Source: Protaetiibacter larvae (GTDB taxonomy: Bacteria > Actinomycetota > Actinomycetes > Actinomycetales > Microbacteriaceae). Taken from it: a stretch of 64,000 nt of DNA. The notes under the pieces were generated by a model. It was not told where the DNA came from. It was given only the letters and a program-made list of their open reading frames with translations, and did not search any database. Made by a program: the position numbers and the translations under genes. Shown here in pieces: positions 38,428-47,179 of the stretch (position 1 is its first letter; each line of letters opens with the position of its first letter). The stretch lies in NCBI RefSeq assembly GCF_008365275.1, contig NZ_CP043504.1, positions 248,001 through 312,000 of the forward strand, read 5' to 3'.

Positions 38428-39111
38428 ATGACCGCCACCCGCCGCACCGCCGCCCTCGTCGGAGCCCTGTTCCTCGTCACCCACGTGACCTCCGTGGGGG
38501 CCCGCATCCTCTACACCCCCGTGGTGACCGACCCCACGCGCCTCGGCGACGACACGCCCCTCCTCGTCGGAGCCCTCCTCGAGGTCGTGCTGGCGGTCGC
38601 GGTCGCGGCCACCGCCTTCGTCGTGCACCCCGCCGTGACGCGGCACAATCCCGGCGCCGCACTCGGCTACGTGGCGCTGCGCACCCTCGAAGCCTCGGTG
38701 ATCCTCGCGGGCGTCGTCGCCATCCTCACCCTCGCGAGCATCCGCACCGCCCTCGCCGCAGACGGCGTCGATCACACCGGGCTCGAGACGCTGGCCGGCG
38801 TGGTGACGAGCTTCCAGGACTGGACCTTCGTGATCGGCCCCGGCCTCGTCTGCGGGGTGAACACGGTGCTGCTCGCCTGGATCATGTTCCGCTCGGGCCT
38901 CGTACCGCGATTCATCGGGATGCTCGGGATCGTCGGCGGGCCCGTCGTCTTCCTCGTGAACGCCCTCAAAGTGCTCGACCTCGACGAGCCGCTCATGCCG
39001 TGGCTCGGCCTCGGCGCGGTGCCGGTGTTCGCGTGGGAGATCCTGCTGGCGCTCTACCTGCTGTTCCGCGGATTCCGCCCGACCGCGCCCGACGCCCCGC
39101 TCAGGGGCTGA
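38428..39111 (+). CDS. DUF4386-type membrane protein
   Basis: The 227-residue protein has about six hydrophobic helices (AALVGALFLVTHVTSVGARILYTPV at the start; WTFVIGPGLVCGVNTVLLAWIMF; FIGMLGIVGGPVVFLVNALKVL), matching the DUF4386 pattern. Function is unknown. The ATG at 38428 has AAGGAG upstream. It is likely repressed by the divergent TetR protein. Its end overlaps the converging LysR gene by 11 bases. Confidence 0.83.
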   Translation: MTATRRTAALVGALFLVTHVTSVGARILYTPVVTDPTRLGDDTPLLVGALLEVVLAVAVAATAFVVHPAVTRHNPGAALGYVALRTLEASVILAGVVAILTLASIRTALAADGVDHTGLETLAGVVTSFQDWTFVIGPGLVCGVNTVLLAWIMFRSGLVPRFIGMLGIVGGPVVFLVNALKVLDLDEPLMPWLGLGAVPVFAWEILLALYLLFRGFRPTAPDAPLRG

Positions 39112-39994
39112 GCGCCGCGCGGGCGGTCGTCACGACGGCGGCCGCGACCGCGTCGAGGGCGGGCGAGCGCAGCTTCCACTGCTGCCAGTAGAGGGGCACC
39201 GCGAAGCCGGGGCCATCCGGGTCGAGCTCGACGAGTTCATCGGCCGCCTGCGTGAGCTGCGCGCCGAGCAGCATCCCCCAGCCGAGACCGAGGGTGATCG
39301 CCTGCAGGAAATCGCTCGACCCGGAGATGAAGTGCCGCGGCGGGTCGATCCGCCGTCGGCTCATCCGGCGCAGGAATCGGGACTGCAGCTCGTCGTCGTG
39401 GTCGAAGTCGACCACGGGGGCGAGGGCCAGGGACGCGGCATCCGCCCCCTCCGGGAACCAGCGGGCGGCGAAAGCGCGCGACGCGGCCGGGCGGTAGACC
39501 ATGGCGCCGAGACGCGTCGAGGTGCAACCGGCCACCGGCTCGGCCTGCGAGGTGACCGCCGCCATCACCCGGCCCGAGGCGAGCAGCTCGGCGGTGCGGT
39601 CCTGATCCTCGCGGTGGATGTCCACGGTGATCCGCCGCTCGATGCACACCGGGGCGATCGCCGGCAGGAACCAGCTGGTGAGCGAGTCGGCGTTGACGGC
39701 GAGCGGGATGGTCGTGAAGCTCGCCTCATCCGTGCCCTCGAGGCGGAGGGCGGCCGCGGCATCCGCCTCGAGCAGGGCGATCTCGCGCGCGAGGCGCAGC
39801 AGCACCTCCCCCGACTCGGTGGCACGCACCGGCTTGCTGCGTTCGACGAGCACGCGGCCGAGCTGCTGCTCGAGGGCCTTGATGCGCTGGCTGACGGCGG
39901 ACGGCGTGACGGTGAGCCTGCGCGCAGCGGCATCGAAGGTGCCCGCGTCGACGACGGCGCGGAGGGTGGCGAGCAGATCACGATCCAGATTCAT
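39101..39994 (-). CDS. lysG: LysR-family regulator, LysG/ArgP type
   Basis: The 297-residue protein has the LysR HTH (LDRDLLATLRAVVDAGTFDAAARRLTVTPSAVSQRIKALEQQLGRVLVERSKPVRAT), with the ArgP/LysG-like VSQRIKALE and RSKPVRAT, and a periplasmic-binding-like effector domain. It is divergent from a LysE-type exporter, as in the known LysG-LysE pair where basic amino acids activate export. The ATG at 39994 is used; in-frame codons to 40513 are antisense to the exporter. Confidence 0.92.
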   Translation of the reverse strand: MNLDRDLLATLRAVVDAGTFDAAARRLTVTPSAVSQRIKALEQQLGRVLVERSKPVRATESGEVLLRLAREIALLEADAAAALRLEGTDEASFTTIPLAVNADSLTSWFLPAIAPVCIERRITVDIHREDQDRTAELLASGRVMAAVTSQAEPVAGCTSTRLGAMVYRPAASRAFAARWFPEGADAASLALAPVVDFDHDDELQSRFLRRMSRRRIDPPRHFISGSSDFLQAITLGLGWGMLLGAQLTQAADELVELDPDGPGFAVPLYWQQWKLRSPALDAVAAAVVTTARAALSP

Positions 39995-40066
39995 CTGTAG
40001 TGATGCTAATGGTGATCCAGAATCCTGAACTGGATTGATGCCGCGGCTCGACCTAGCCTCGACAGC

Positions 40067-40708
40067 GTGACCTTCGCCGCATCCCTCGCCGCCGCGCTCG
40101 CCGGACTCGGACTCGGGCTGTCGATCATCGTGGCGATCGGCGCGCAGAACGCCTTCGTGCTGCGCCAGGGGCTGCGACGCGAGCACATCGTGGCGATCGT
40201 GGCGATCTGCGTGCTGAGCGACGTGGCGCTCATCGGTCTCGGGATCGCGGGCACCGGCTGGGTGCTGAGCGCGGTGCCGTGGCTCATGACGGCGGTGCGG
40301 ATCGCGGGCGCCGCGTTCCTGGCGACGTATGCGGCGCTCGCCGCTCGCCGGGCGCTGCGCGTGGATGCCGCGCGCCTCGAGGTGGCGGCAGACGGGTCCG
40401 CCTCCCGCAGCCGCACGCTGCTCACCGCGATCGCGACAGCCCTCGCGGTGACGTGGCTCAACCCGCACGTGTACCTCGACATCGCGCTCATCGGGTCGAT
40501 CGCGAACGGGCACGGGGATGCCCGCTGGCTGTTCGGCGCGGGGGTGGTGGCCGGCAGCGCGCTGTGGTTCACGACGCTCGGGCTGGGGGCCCGCGCGCTC
40601 GCTCCGCTCTTCGCGCGCCCGCTCGCCTGGCGCATCCTCGACGGCGCGATCGCCCTCGTGATGCTCACCCTCGCGGTGCTCGTCGCCCTCCCGCTCGTAT
40701 CGGGCTGA
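40067..40708 (+). CDS. lysE: LysE/ArgO-type basic amino acid exporter
   Basis: The 213-residue protein contains GLGLSIIVAIGAQNAFVLRQGLRREH, the LysE/ArgO signature, and AVTWLNPHVYLD. It probably exports lysine or arginine under control of the divergent LysG regulator. The GTG start lies seven bases after TAGCCT, so a leaderless message is likely. Confidence 0.93.
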   Translation: MTFAASLAAALAGLGLGLSIIVAIGAQNAFVLRQGLRREHIVAIVAICVLSDVALIGLGIAGTGWVLSAVPWLMTAVRIAGAAFLATYAALAARRALRVDAARLEVAADGSASRSRTLLTAIATALAVTWLNPHVYLDIALIGSIANGHGDARWLFGAGVVAGSALWFTTLGLGARALAPLFARPLAWRILDGAIALVMLTLAVLVALPLVSG

Positions 40709-40713
40709 GCTGC

Positions 40714-40789
40714 CGCGGCGGGAGATGCGACCGCGTGGCGGGAGGCGTTACTCCCGCCGTCGGGTCGCGGCTCCAGCCGCGCCATGAAC
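40714..40789. repeat. Inverted-repeat element, family B copy 2
   Basis: It contains the inner stem GCGGGAG/CTCCCGC and shares the 3' part (GGTCGCGGCTCCAGCCGCGC and following CATG, about 40763-40786) exactly with copy 1 at 14493-14570; the left arm has diverged. It lies between the converging lysE and LuxR genes. Confidence 0.8.
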
Positions 40790-40796
40790 AGCTCGG

Positions 40797-41450
40797 CTAG
40801 AGGAGGCGGCGCTCGAGCGCCCAGGCGGTGAGCTCGTGGCGCGAGGAGAGCTGCAGCTTGCGCAGCACCGAGGAGACGTGGGTCTCGACCGTCTTGATCG
40901 AGATGTAGAGGTGCGACGCCACCTCCTTGTAGGCGTAGCCGCGGGCGATCAGGCGCATCACCTCCTGCTCGCGCGCCGAGAGCCGGTCGAGCTCGTCGTC
41001 GGTCGCCGCCACCGCGGGCGCGCCCGCCGCCGTGCCGAAGGCGTCGAGCACGAAACCGGCGAGCCGCGGCGAGAACACCGCGTCCCCCGCCGACACCGTG
41101 CGGATCGCGGACGCCACATCCGCCCCCGAGCTCGCCTTCGTGATGTAGCCGCGGGCACCCGCGCGGATCACCCCCACCACATCCTCCGCCGAGTCGGACA
41201 CCGAGAGCGCCAGGAACCGCACCTCGCCGAGCAGGGCGGCCGAACGCCGCACCACCTCCGCGCCGCCGCCGCCCGCCCCGCCCGGCAGGTGCACGTCGAG
41301 CAGCACCACCTCGGGGCGCAGCTCGTCGATCACCCGCACCGCGGCGTCCACGTCGCCCGCCTCCCCGACCACCTCGACGGCATCGCCCAGGTCGGCTCGC
41401 AGGCCCGAGCGGAAGATCGAATGATCGTCGACGATGATGACGCGCGTCAC
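40797..41450 (-). CDS. NarL/LuxR-family response regulator
   Basis: The 217-residue protein has a receiver domain (phosphoacceptor Asp52 in VVLLDVHLPGG, TKASSGADV) and a C-terminal LuxR HTH (LSAREQEVMRLIARGYAYKEVASHLYISIKTVETHVSSVLRKLQLSSRHELTAWA). The GTG start overlaps the kinase stop (GTGA). It is partnered with the upstream PspC-domain kinase and likely controls the divergent PspC gene. Confidence 0.93.
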   Translation of the reverse strand: MTRVIIVDDHSIFRSGLRADLGDAVEVVGEAGDVDAAVRVIDELRPEVVLLDVHLPGGAGGGGAEVVRRSAALLGEVRFLALSVSDSAEDVVGVIRAGARGYITKASSGADVASAIRTVSAGDAVFSPRLAGFVLDAFGTAAGAPAVAATDDELDRLSAREQEVMRLIARGYAYKEVASHLYISIKTVETHVSSVLRKLQLSSRHELTAWALERRLL

Positions 41451-42643
41451 GCCTCCGCCCCCTTCCCGGATGCCGGGGCGCTCGTGGCGCGGCGGGGCAG
41501 TCGCAACTGCACCTCGGTGCCGTCCGCCCCGCTCGTCACCACAGCGCTCCCCCCGGCTCGCGCCATGCGCCCCACGATCGACTCCCGGATGCCGAGACGC
41601 CCATCCGGCACCGCATCCGGGTCGAAGCCGGCACCGCGGTCGCGCACGAACACCTCGACCGACTCCGGGGTCGCCTCCGCGTACACCGCCACCTCGCCGC
41701 CCGCGTGCCGGGCCGCGTTCACGAGCGCCTCCCGCGCGGCCCCGGCGAGCGCCGCGCTCGCCACCTCGCCCACGTCCCCCACGGTCACCACCTCGATGCG
41801 CACCGCATGCTCGAGCTCCAGTTCGCGCGCGATCGTGCGCAGCTCGGTGGCCAGGTCGTCGGCGAAGGGGTCGCTGCCGGCGAACAGCCAGTCGCGCAGC
41901 TCCCGCTCCTGGGCGCGCGCGATGCGGGCGATCTCGGTGCCGGTGCCGGCACGGTTCTGGATGATGGCGAGCGTCTGCAGCACCGAGTCGTGCAGGTGCG
42001 CGGCGATCTCGGCGCGCTGCTCCTCCCGCGCGCGGGCGGTGCGTTCGGCGCCGAGCTCGGACCACAGCGTGATGAGGCGCGGGATGAACAGCACCGCCAC
42101 CCCGATCAGCACCAGCAGCACCCCGAGCACAGCGGGCATGGGCAGCCCGCGAGACAGCGCGCCCGCGAACACCAGCCCGCCCTCGACGATGAGCAGCGTC
42201 GCCGCGAACGCCCGCACCACGGGTGCCGAGCGCGCGTGCCGCGGGTCGTGGCGGTCGGCGAACAGGGTCCACGCGATCGCCCCCACCGAGAGCACCGTGC
42301 TCTCGAGGATGCCGGGAGGCACCGGGTAGAACGCGAACCAGGTGGTGACGACGCCGATGATCGCGAACGCCGTGGACGCCACGAGCAGCACGGCGCCCAC
42401 CGGCACGACGCGTCCCCCCGGAGCATCCGTGCCGGCATCCTCGCGCGGCACAAACGCCCAGAGCCAGAGGTAGAGGAGAACGCCGACCCCCGCGACGAGC
42501 GCGAGCCCGAGGAAGGCGAAGCGTGCCCCGGCGGGCGGGATGCCGAGGTGGCGTGCCACGCCCGCGCTCACCCCGCCGAGCAGCACCTCGCGCGGCCGCA
42601 CGAGCGGCGGACGGGCGACGGCTGCGGTCATGCGTCGATCCAA
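41447..42643 (-). CDS. PspC-domain sensor histidine kinase (LiaS/DesK type)
   Basis: The 398-residue membrane kinase starts with a PspC domain (VLLGGVSAGVARHLGIPPAGARFAFLGLALVAGVGVLLYLWLWAFVPRE). About four further helices follow, then a HisKA_3 dimerisation region with His218 in EIAAHLHDSVLQTLAII, and an ATPase domain (ALVNAARHAGG, DRGAGFDPD, GRLGIRESIVGRM). Kinases of this type sense envelope stress. The start may instead be the ATG four codons in. Confidence 0.92.
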   Translation of the reverse strand: MDRRMTAAVARPPLVRPREVLLGGVSAGVARHLGIPPAGARFAFLGLALVAGVGVLLYLWLWAFVPREDAGTDAPGGRVVPVGAVLLVASTAFAIIGVVTTWFAFYPVPPGILESTVLSVGAIAWTLFADRHDPRHARSAPVVRAFAATLLIVEGGLVFAGALSRGLPMPAVLGVLLVLIGVAVLFIPRLITLWSELGAERTARAREEQRAEIAAHLHDSVLQTLAIIQNRAGTGTEIARIARAQERELRDWLFAGSDPFADDLATELRTIARELELEHAVRIEVVTVGDVGEVASAALAGAAREALVNAARHAGGEVAVYAEATPESVEVFVRDRGAGFDPDAVPDGRLGIRESIVGRMARAGGSAVVTSGADGTEVQLRLPRRATSAPASGKGAEA

Positions 42644-42670
42644 GCACGCCCGAGCGTCCCCGCCATCCGG

Positions 42671-42690
42671 GATCAGGGGACGATCAGGGG
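42671..42690. promoter_or_regulatory. Direct repeat in the divergent PspC promoter region
   Basis: GATCAGGGG occurs at 42671-42679 and 42682-42690, offset by 11 bases (about one helical turn), between the divergent kinase and PspC genes. A response-regulator site is plausible; not confirmed. Confidence 0.4.
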
Positions 42691-42734
42691 TTCACCCCAT
42701 AGAGGGCGACGCGCCCGCTGACGACGATCGAGTC

Positions 42735-44552
42735 ATGCCCCGACGCACGCCACCTCGCGAGCCCCCCGCCGACCTCGACGGCGACGCCGCCGCGACGCCC
42801 GACGCCGAGCCCGGCGGCAGGGTCGAGGCCGCGGTCGAAGCTGCGGTCGAGGCTGAGACCAAGGCCGAGCCCGCAGCCCAGCCCCAGCCCGCAGCCGAGC
42901 CCGAGGCGGAAGCCCAGCCCGACACCGATCCCGATCCGGCAGCCGCCGACGGCACGCCGCCGCGCGAGGAGTCGCCGTTCTTCGGATGGCTCCGCCGCCT
43001 CGACGTGCCCCGCCGGCACGGATGGCTCGGCGGCGTGTGCGCCGGCGTCGCCCAGCGCCTCGGCATCGACCCGATCCTGGTGCGCGGGGTGGTCGTGGTG
43101 GTCGCCGTGCTCGGCGCCCCCGTGGCGCTGCTGTACGCGGTCGCCTGGTTCCTGCTGCCCGACCAGGAGGGCACGATCCACGCCCAGGAGCTCGGGCACG
43201 GCCGCATCACCCGGGCGCTGCCCGGCATCGCGGGGCTCTTCCTGCTGTCGTTCCTGCCGCTCGCACAGGGTTTCTGGTTCGCGGGATCCCTTTACTGGGG
43301 CGACCCGAGCTGGCTCGGCGCGATCCTGCGGGTGGTGTGGACGGCCGCCGTCATCGTCGCGGTCGTGGTGCTCGTGGTGTGGCTCGCCCGGCGCTCCGCG
43401 GCGACCGACATCCCGACCACGCCCGCCACCACCGACGACCGGCCGGAGACGGTGCCGAGCTTCCCGGCGGACGCCGCACCGGCCGAAGCGGAGCCGGCGG
43501 ATGCGGATGCCGTCCCCGCCGCAGCCGCCCTCGCCGCCACGACCCCGACCGTGACGAACCCGGCGGCTGCGCCCGGCGAGCCCCCCGCACCGCCCGCCGA
43601 CGCCTCCACCGAGGAGCTCGCCGACTGGAAGCGCAGCCAGGATGCCTGGCAGAAGCAGCGCGCCGCGTGGGTCGCGGAGCAGCGTCGCAGCGAGCGGGAG
43701 CGCAGCCAGGCCGAGGCGCATCAGCGCGCCCTCGCCGCCGCCGAGGCCGCCCGAGAACGCGCGCGCATCCGCAAGCTGACGCGACCCCGCGCGAGCGCCG
43801 GGGTCGTGTTCCTCGTGCTGGGCGTCGCCCTGGTCGCCGGCGCGCTCGCCGCGCTCGCCGCATCCGGATCGCCCGCGACCACGGGAGCCGAGTGGATGAT
43901 CGGCGCCGCCGTGCTCGTGCTCGTGCTCGGCGCGGGCACCCTCGTGGTCGCCCTGGCCCGGCGCCGCAGCGGGGCGCTCGCCTTCTTCTCGATCCTCGCG
44001 GTGCTCGCGCTCCTCGCCGCGGTGGTCTTGCCGCACGACCGTCAGGTGCTGCTGCCGGGTTCCGGCATCAACACCGTCCAGGGCGGACGTTTCGCCCAGA
44101 TCCTCGGCACGACCTGGATGTATGTGCAGGATCGCGACGACGAGCCGGTGGTCGTCGACCTCTGGCAGGCGAGCGGCAACATCAACGTCGAGATGGCCGA
44201 GGGCTCGACCGTGCGCCTCGAGGTGGTCTCGACGTCGCCCTCGCGGGCGGCCGTCGGCATCGACCAGGCCCGCATGGACGGCGACATCAGCCGATTCGCC
44301 GGCTACAGCGTCGGCGAGAGCCGCCGTGTCATCACGATCGGCGACGGCGACCCCGACCTCGTGCTGCGGGTCTGGCTGGGCTCGAGCGCGTGGCTCTCGA
44401 TACGGGGCTGGGGGCAGAGCGAGGTGTTCGCCACGCTCGACCCGCTGCCCGACCAGTGGATGCAGTGGGATCACGACACGGAGACGAACCTGCTCGAGCC
44501 CACCCCCATCCCCTCCACCGAGCCCGGCGCGACCGGCGAAGGAGCACTCTGA
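42735..44552 (+). CDS. PspC-domain membrane protein with toast-rack/LiaF-like C-terminus
   Basis: The 605-residue protein has an acidic Pro/Ala/Glu-rich N-terminus (1-80), a PspC domain (HGWLGGVCAGVAQRLGIDPILVRGVVVVVAVLGAPVALLYAVAWFLLP), more helices, and a charged predicted coiled coil (about 295-355, ADWKRSQDAWQKQRAAWVAEQRRSERERSQAEAHQ). Three to four helices and an exported C-terminal beta-rich domain (GNINVEMAEGSTVRLEVVST ...) follow. It is divergent from the PspC kinase, so both sides of the promoter carry the same domain. Confidence 0.85.
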   Translation: MPRRTPPREPPADLDGDAAATPDAEPGGRVEAAVEAAVEAETKAEPAAQPQPAAEPEAEAQPDTDPDPAAADGTPPREESPFFGWLRRLDVPRRHGWLGGVCAGVAQRLGIDPILVRGVVVVVAVLGAPVALLYAVAWFLLPDQEGTIHAQELGHGRITRALPGIAGLFLLSFLPLAQGFWFAGSLYWGDPSWLGAILRVVWTAAVIVAVVVLVVWLARRSAATDIPTTPATTDDRPETVPSFPADAAPAEAEPADADAVPAAAALAATTPTVTNPAAAPGEPPAPPADASTEELADWKRSQDAWQKQRAAWVAEQRRSERERSQAEAHQRALAAAEAARERARIRKLTRPRASAGVVFLVLGVALVAGALAALAASGSPATTGAEWMIGAAVLVLVLGAGTLVVALARRRSGALAFFSILAVLALLAAVVLPHDRQVLLPGSGINTVQGGRFAQILGTTWMYVQDRDDEPVVVDLWQASGNINVEMAEGSTVRLEVVSTSPSRAAVGIDQARMDGDISRFAGYSVGESRRVITIGDGDPDLVLRVWLGSSAWLSIRGWGQSEVFATLDPLPDQWMQWDHDTETNLLEPTPIPSTEPGATGEGAL

Positions 44553-44851
44553 TGCCCGACACGACCCCGTTCGACACCCTCGACGAGCCCACCCCGGATG
44601 CCGCGGCCGCGCGCCTGCCGCGCCCCCGCATCCGGATCGGGGCCGCGCTCTGGGGCCTCGTGCTCGTGGCGCTCGCCGCGACCACCATCTGGATCTCGAG
44701 CACCCCGGCCCGCCGCGACGAGGCGCTCGCGTGGGTGCTGGGGCTCACCCCGCTCGGCTGGTCGGTCATCGGTGTCGTCACCGTCGGCGGCGTGATCGCC
44801 CTGCTCGCGCTCGCGGCCGTCATCCGCCGCGCCCAGAAGCGCCGCAGCTAG
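44552..44851 (+). CDS. Small two-helix membrane protein
   Basis: A 99-residue protein with helices IRIGAALWGLVLVALAATTIWI and WSVIGVVTVGGVIALLALAAVI, and a basic tail RRAQKRRS. The ATG overlaps the PspC gene stop (TGATG), so it is coupled to it. Similar small proteins accompany PspC operons; function unknown. Confidence 0.8.
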   Translation: MPDTTPFDTLDEPTPDAAAARLPRPRIRIGAALWGLVLVALAATTIWISSTPARRDEALAWVLGLTPLGWSVIGVVTVGGVIALLALAAVIRRAQKRRS

Positions 44852-44901
44852 CGCCGCATCCACCGGATGGTGGAGGGGTCGCGGTGCGCCGCCTCCCTCT
44901 G

Positions 44902-44989
44902 CCCCAGAAATGCAGGAGAAGTTGGCCGGAGCACGGGCGCCGGCCCGCACCCACAGGCACATCCGGCCGAGTCTCCTGCATTTCTGGGG
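44902..44989. repeat. Intergenic inverted repeat, element family D
   Basis: Perfect 18-base arms CCCCAGAAATGCAGGAGA (44902-44919) and its complement (44972-44989), with an inner GGCCGGA/TCCGGCC stem. It lies between the converging PspC operon and murB. Confidence 0.88.
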
Positions 44990-45016
44990 TTCAGGAGGGC
45001 AGCTGGATGCGGCCGG

Positions 45017-46117
45017 TCAGAGGGTGAGGCCCACGAAGACGGGCTCCGGATGCAGGATGACGCCGAACTCGGCGAGCACGCGCGTCTGCACGAAGCCCGC
45101 CAGCTGGGCGATCTCGCGCGCGGTCGCGCCGCCGCGGTTCACGATGGCGAGGGTGTGCTTCGAGGAGATCGCCGCACGCGAGCCGGGCAGTGCGAAACCG
45201 CGGGCGATCCCCGACTGCTCGATGAGCCACGCCGCGGAGAGCTTCACGCGGTAGTCGCCCGTGCCGAGCGGCGGCACTGTCTCGCCCGGTGCGAGCACCC
45301 GCTCCGCCTCCTCCGGGCCGATCGGCCAGCGCGGCGCATCCACCCGCAGCCCGCGCGCGAAGTGCTCGGTGACGATCGGGTTGGTGAAGAAGGATCCCGC
45401 GCTCACCGAGTCGGGATCCGCGGCGTCCAGCACCATCCCCTTCGAGGCGCGCAGCGCGAGCACCGCGCGGCGGGCATCCGCGAGGGGGACCCGGTCGCCG
45501 AGCGCCACCCCCAGCGCCGCGGCGAGCTGCGCGTAGGCGATCCGTGTGGAGAAGCCGCCCGCATCCAGGTCGAGCTCGATCGCGAGCACCACACCGGCCC
45601 GCCCGCGCTTGAGCGCGCTCGTGCGGTAGCCGAGCCCGAGCGCCGAGGCGTCGAGGCGCAGCACCTCGCCCGTGTCGTAGTCGAGGAAGTCGATGCCGAC
45701 GAGGCGCTCGCCGAGCTCCTGCCCGTAGGCGCCGATGTTCTGCACGGGTGCCGCCCCCACCGTTCCGGGGATGCCGCTCAGCGCCTCGATGCCGGCGAGC
45801 CCGGCCTCCACGGTGGCGGCGACGAGGCCGTCCCAGCTCTCCCCCGCCTCCGCGCGCACCCGCGCGTGGCGCCCGTCGGCGTCGATCGCGATGTCGACGC
45901 CGCGGGTGGCCGTGCGGATGACGGTGCCGTCGAAGCCCTCGTCGGCGACCAGGAGATTCGAGCCGCCGCCGAGCAGCAGCCAGTCCTCGCCTGACGCCCA
46001 GACCCCGAGCGTCGCCTCGACGAGCTCGCTGCGGGTGGCCGGTGCGAGCAGTTCGCGCGCGGGACCGCCGACCCGCAGGGTCGTGTAGTCGGCGAGATCG
46101 GTCACCGGATCACGCAT
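45017..46117 (-). CDS. murB: UDP-N-acetylenolpyruvoylglucosamine reductase
   Basis: MurB makes UDP-N-acetylmuramate for peptidoglycan using FAD and NADPH. The 366-residue protein has TTLRVGGPARELLAPATRSEL, LLGGGSNLLVADEGFDGTVI and GIPGTVGAAPVQNIGAYGQE (FAD site), with SAGSFFTNPIV (the catalytic Ser region) and a C-terminal Glu region. It overlaps the upstream dehydratase gene by eight bases, a fixed arrangement in many actinobacteria. Confidence 0.95.
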   Translation of the reverse strand: MRDPVTDLADYTTLRVGGPARELLAPATRSELVEATLGVWASGEDWLLLGGGSNLLVADEGFDGTVIRTATRGVDIAIDADGRHARVRAEAGESWDGLVAATVEAGLAGIEALSGIPGTVGAAPVQNIGAYGQELGERLVGIDFLDYDTGEVLRLDASALGLGYRTSALKRGRAGVVLAIELDLDAGGFSTRIAYAQLAAALGVALGDRVPLADARRAVLALRASKGMVLDAADPDSVSAGSFFTNPIVTEHFARGLRVDAPRWPIGPEEAERVLAPGETVPPLGTGDYRVKLSAAWLIEQSGIARGFALPGSRAAISSKHTLAIVNRGGATAREIAQLAGFVQTRVLAEFGVILHPEPVFVGLTL

Positions 46118-46535
46118 CCAGTCGCACGACCACCTGGGCCTTGCCGAGCACGGTCTCGCCCGCGAAGGTCACGGTGAGGTCGATGCGCGCGCCGGCCTCG
46201 TCGATGCGCCCGACCTTGGCGACCACGGTGACGGCCGCGCCGTCCACCGGATCCACGATCACCGGGCGCGTGAACCGCACCTGGTAGTCGAGCACGCGCC
46301 CGGCGTCGCCGCCCAGCCAGTCGACCACCGGCTGCACCGCGAGACCCATGGTGAGCATCCCGTGGGCGATCACCCCGGGCAGCCCCACGGAGGCGGCCAC
46401 GTCGTCGCGGTAGTGGATGGGGTTGAAATCACCGGATGCGCCCGCGTACCGCACGAGGGTGTCGCGGCTCAGTGCGAACTCCGCCTCGGCGACGACCTCG
46501 CCGAGGGCGAGGGAGGAGGCGAGCGGCGCGCTCAT
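46110..46535 (-). CDS. MaoC-family (R)-hydratase/dehydratase, HadB-like
   Basis: The 141-residue hot-dog protein carries the hydratase-2 motif YAGASGDFNPIHYRDDVAASVGLPGVIAHGMLTMG, with the catalytic Asp and His. In mycobacteria the HadA-HadB pair dehydrates 3-hydroxyacyl chains in fatty-acid elongation; the same role is inferred here. It follows the FAS1-type gene with an ATGA overlap. Confidence 0.88.
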   Translation of the reverse strand: MSAPLASSLALGEVVAEAEFALSRDTLVRYAGASGDFNPIHYRDDVAASVGLPGVIAHGMLTMGLAVQPVVDWLGGDAGRVLDYQVRFTRPVIVDPVDGAAVTVVAKVGRIDEAGARIDLTVTFAGETVLGKAQVVVRLDA

Positions 46536-46978
46536 TCCTCGCCTCGCACGACGAGGCTCGAGGTGGCGGTGACCACATGCGCGCCCACGGCATCCTCGAC
46601 GAGGGTGTCGGCGGTGATCATGGTGTGCCCTCCCAGGGTTTTCACGCTCGTGACGGTGAGGGTGGCGCTCAGCTCGTCGCCGGCGACGATGGGCCGGCTG
46701 AAGGCGAACCTCTGGTCGCCGTGCACGACGCGCGCGAAGTCGATGCCGGCGTCCGGGTCGCCCAGCAGCCGGGCCAGGGCGTGCTCCTGCACGACGACTC
46801 CGAAGGTGGGCGGTGCGACCAGGTCGGGATAGCCGGCATCCTGGGCGGCCGCGACGTCGTGGTGCAGCGGGCTGGTCGCGAGGACGGCCCGCGCGAACTC
46901 GCGCACCTTCTCGCGGCCGACGAGGTAGGGGGCGGTCGCCGCGTAGCTCCGGCCCTGCAGTTCGGGGTTGACGCTCAC
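46532..46978 (-). CDS. FAS1-type MaoC dehydratase-domain protein, HadA-like
   Basis: The 148-residue protein starts VNPELQGRSYAATAPYLVGREKVREFARAVLAT, typical of the N-terminal FAS1-like dehydratase family, with VHGDQRFAFSRPIVAGDELSATLTV. It lacks the catalytic Asp/His motif and should pair with the downstream HadB-like subunit. It begins with GTG at 46978, downstream of a strong terminator. Confidence 0.86.
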   Translation of the reverse strand: MSVNPELQGRSYAATAPYLVGREKVREFARAVLATSPLHHDVAAAQDAGYPDLVAPPTFGVVVQEHALARLLGDPDAGIDFARVVHGDQRFAFSRPIVAGDELSATLTVTSVKTLGGHTMITADTLVEDAVGAHVVTATSSLVVRGEE

Positions 46979-47027
46979 CCGTCGAGCCTACTGTCGCGGC
47001 GCCTGCGCACGAGGGGCCGGGAGACGA

Positions 47028-47065
47028 CGGAACCCCGGCGACCGTCGCGGTCTGCCGGGGTTCCG
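47028..47065 (-). terminator. Strong terminator after the CxxC peptide gene
   Basis: CGGAACCCCGGC (47028-47039) pairs perfectly with GCCGGGGTTCCG (47054-47065), 22 bases after the peptide stop. Confidence 0.85.
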
Positions 47066-47087
47066 GGGAGTTTCTGGTGGCGCTGCC

Positions 47088-47168
47088 TTACTGGCAGGAC
47101 TCGCAGTAGAGGTCGTCCATCGGGTCGACCGGAACTGCGTAGCCACCGACGGTGTCGACGTCGTTCAT
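47088..47168 (-). CDS. 26-residue Cys-containing peptide, possible precursor or signal peptide
   Basis: The reading frame starts MNDVDTVGGYAVPV and ends DPMDDLYCESCQ, followed by TAA. It has an excellent ribosome site (GGGAGG, six bases before the ATG), its own AT-rich promoter upstream and a strong terminator downstream, all signs of a real, well expressed gene despite its size. It is acidic, has only two Cys in a CxxC near the end, and has no signal peptide or basic stretch. I do not recognise the family. A modified peptide, a metal-binding peptide or a ligand of the adjacent LuxR protein are all possible. Confidence 0.72.
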   Translation of the reverse strand: MNDVDTVGGYAVPVDPMDDLYCESCQ

Positions 47169-47179
47169 GGCAACCTCCC

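Noticed and set aside
41434-41964. Arg/Pro-rich plus-strand frame over the PspC kinase
   Set aside because: Composition-driven shadow frame without ribosome site.
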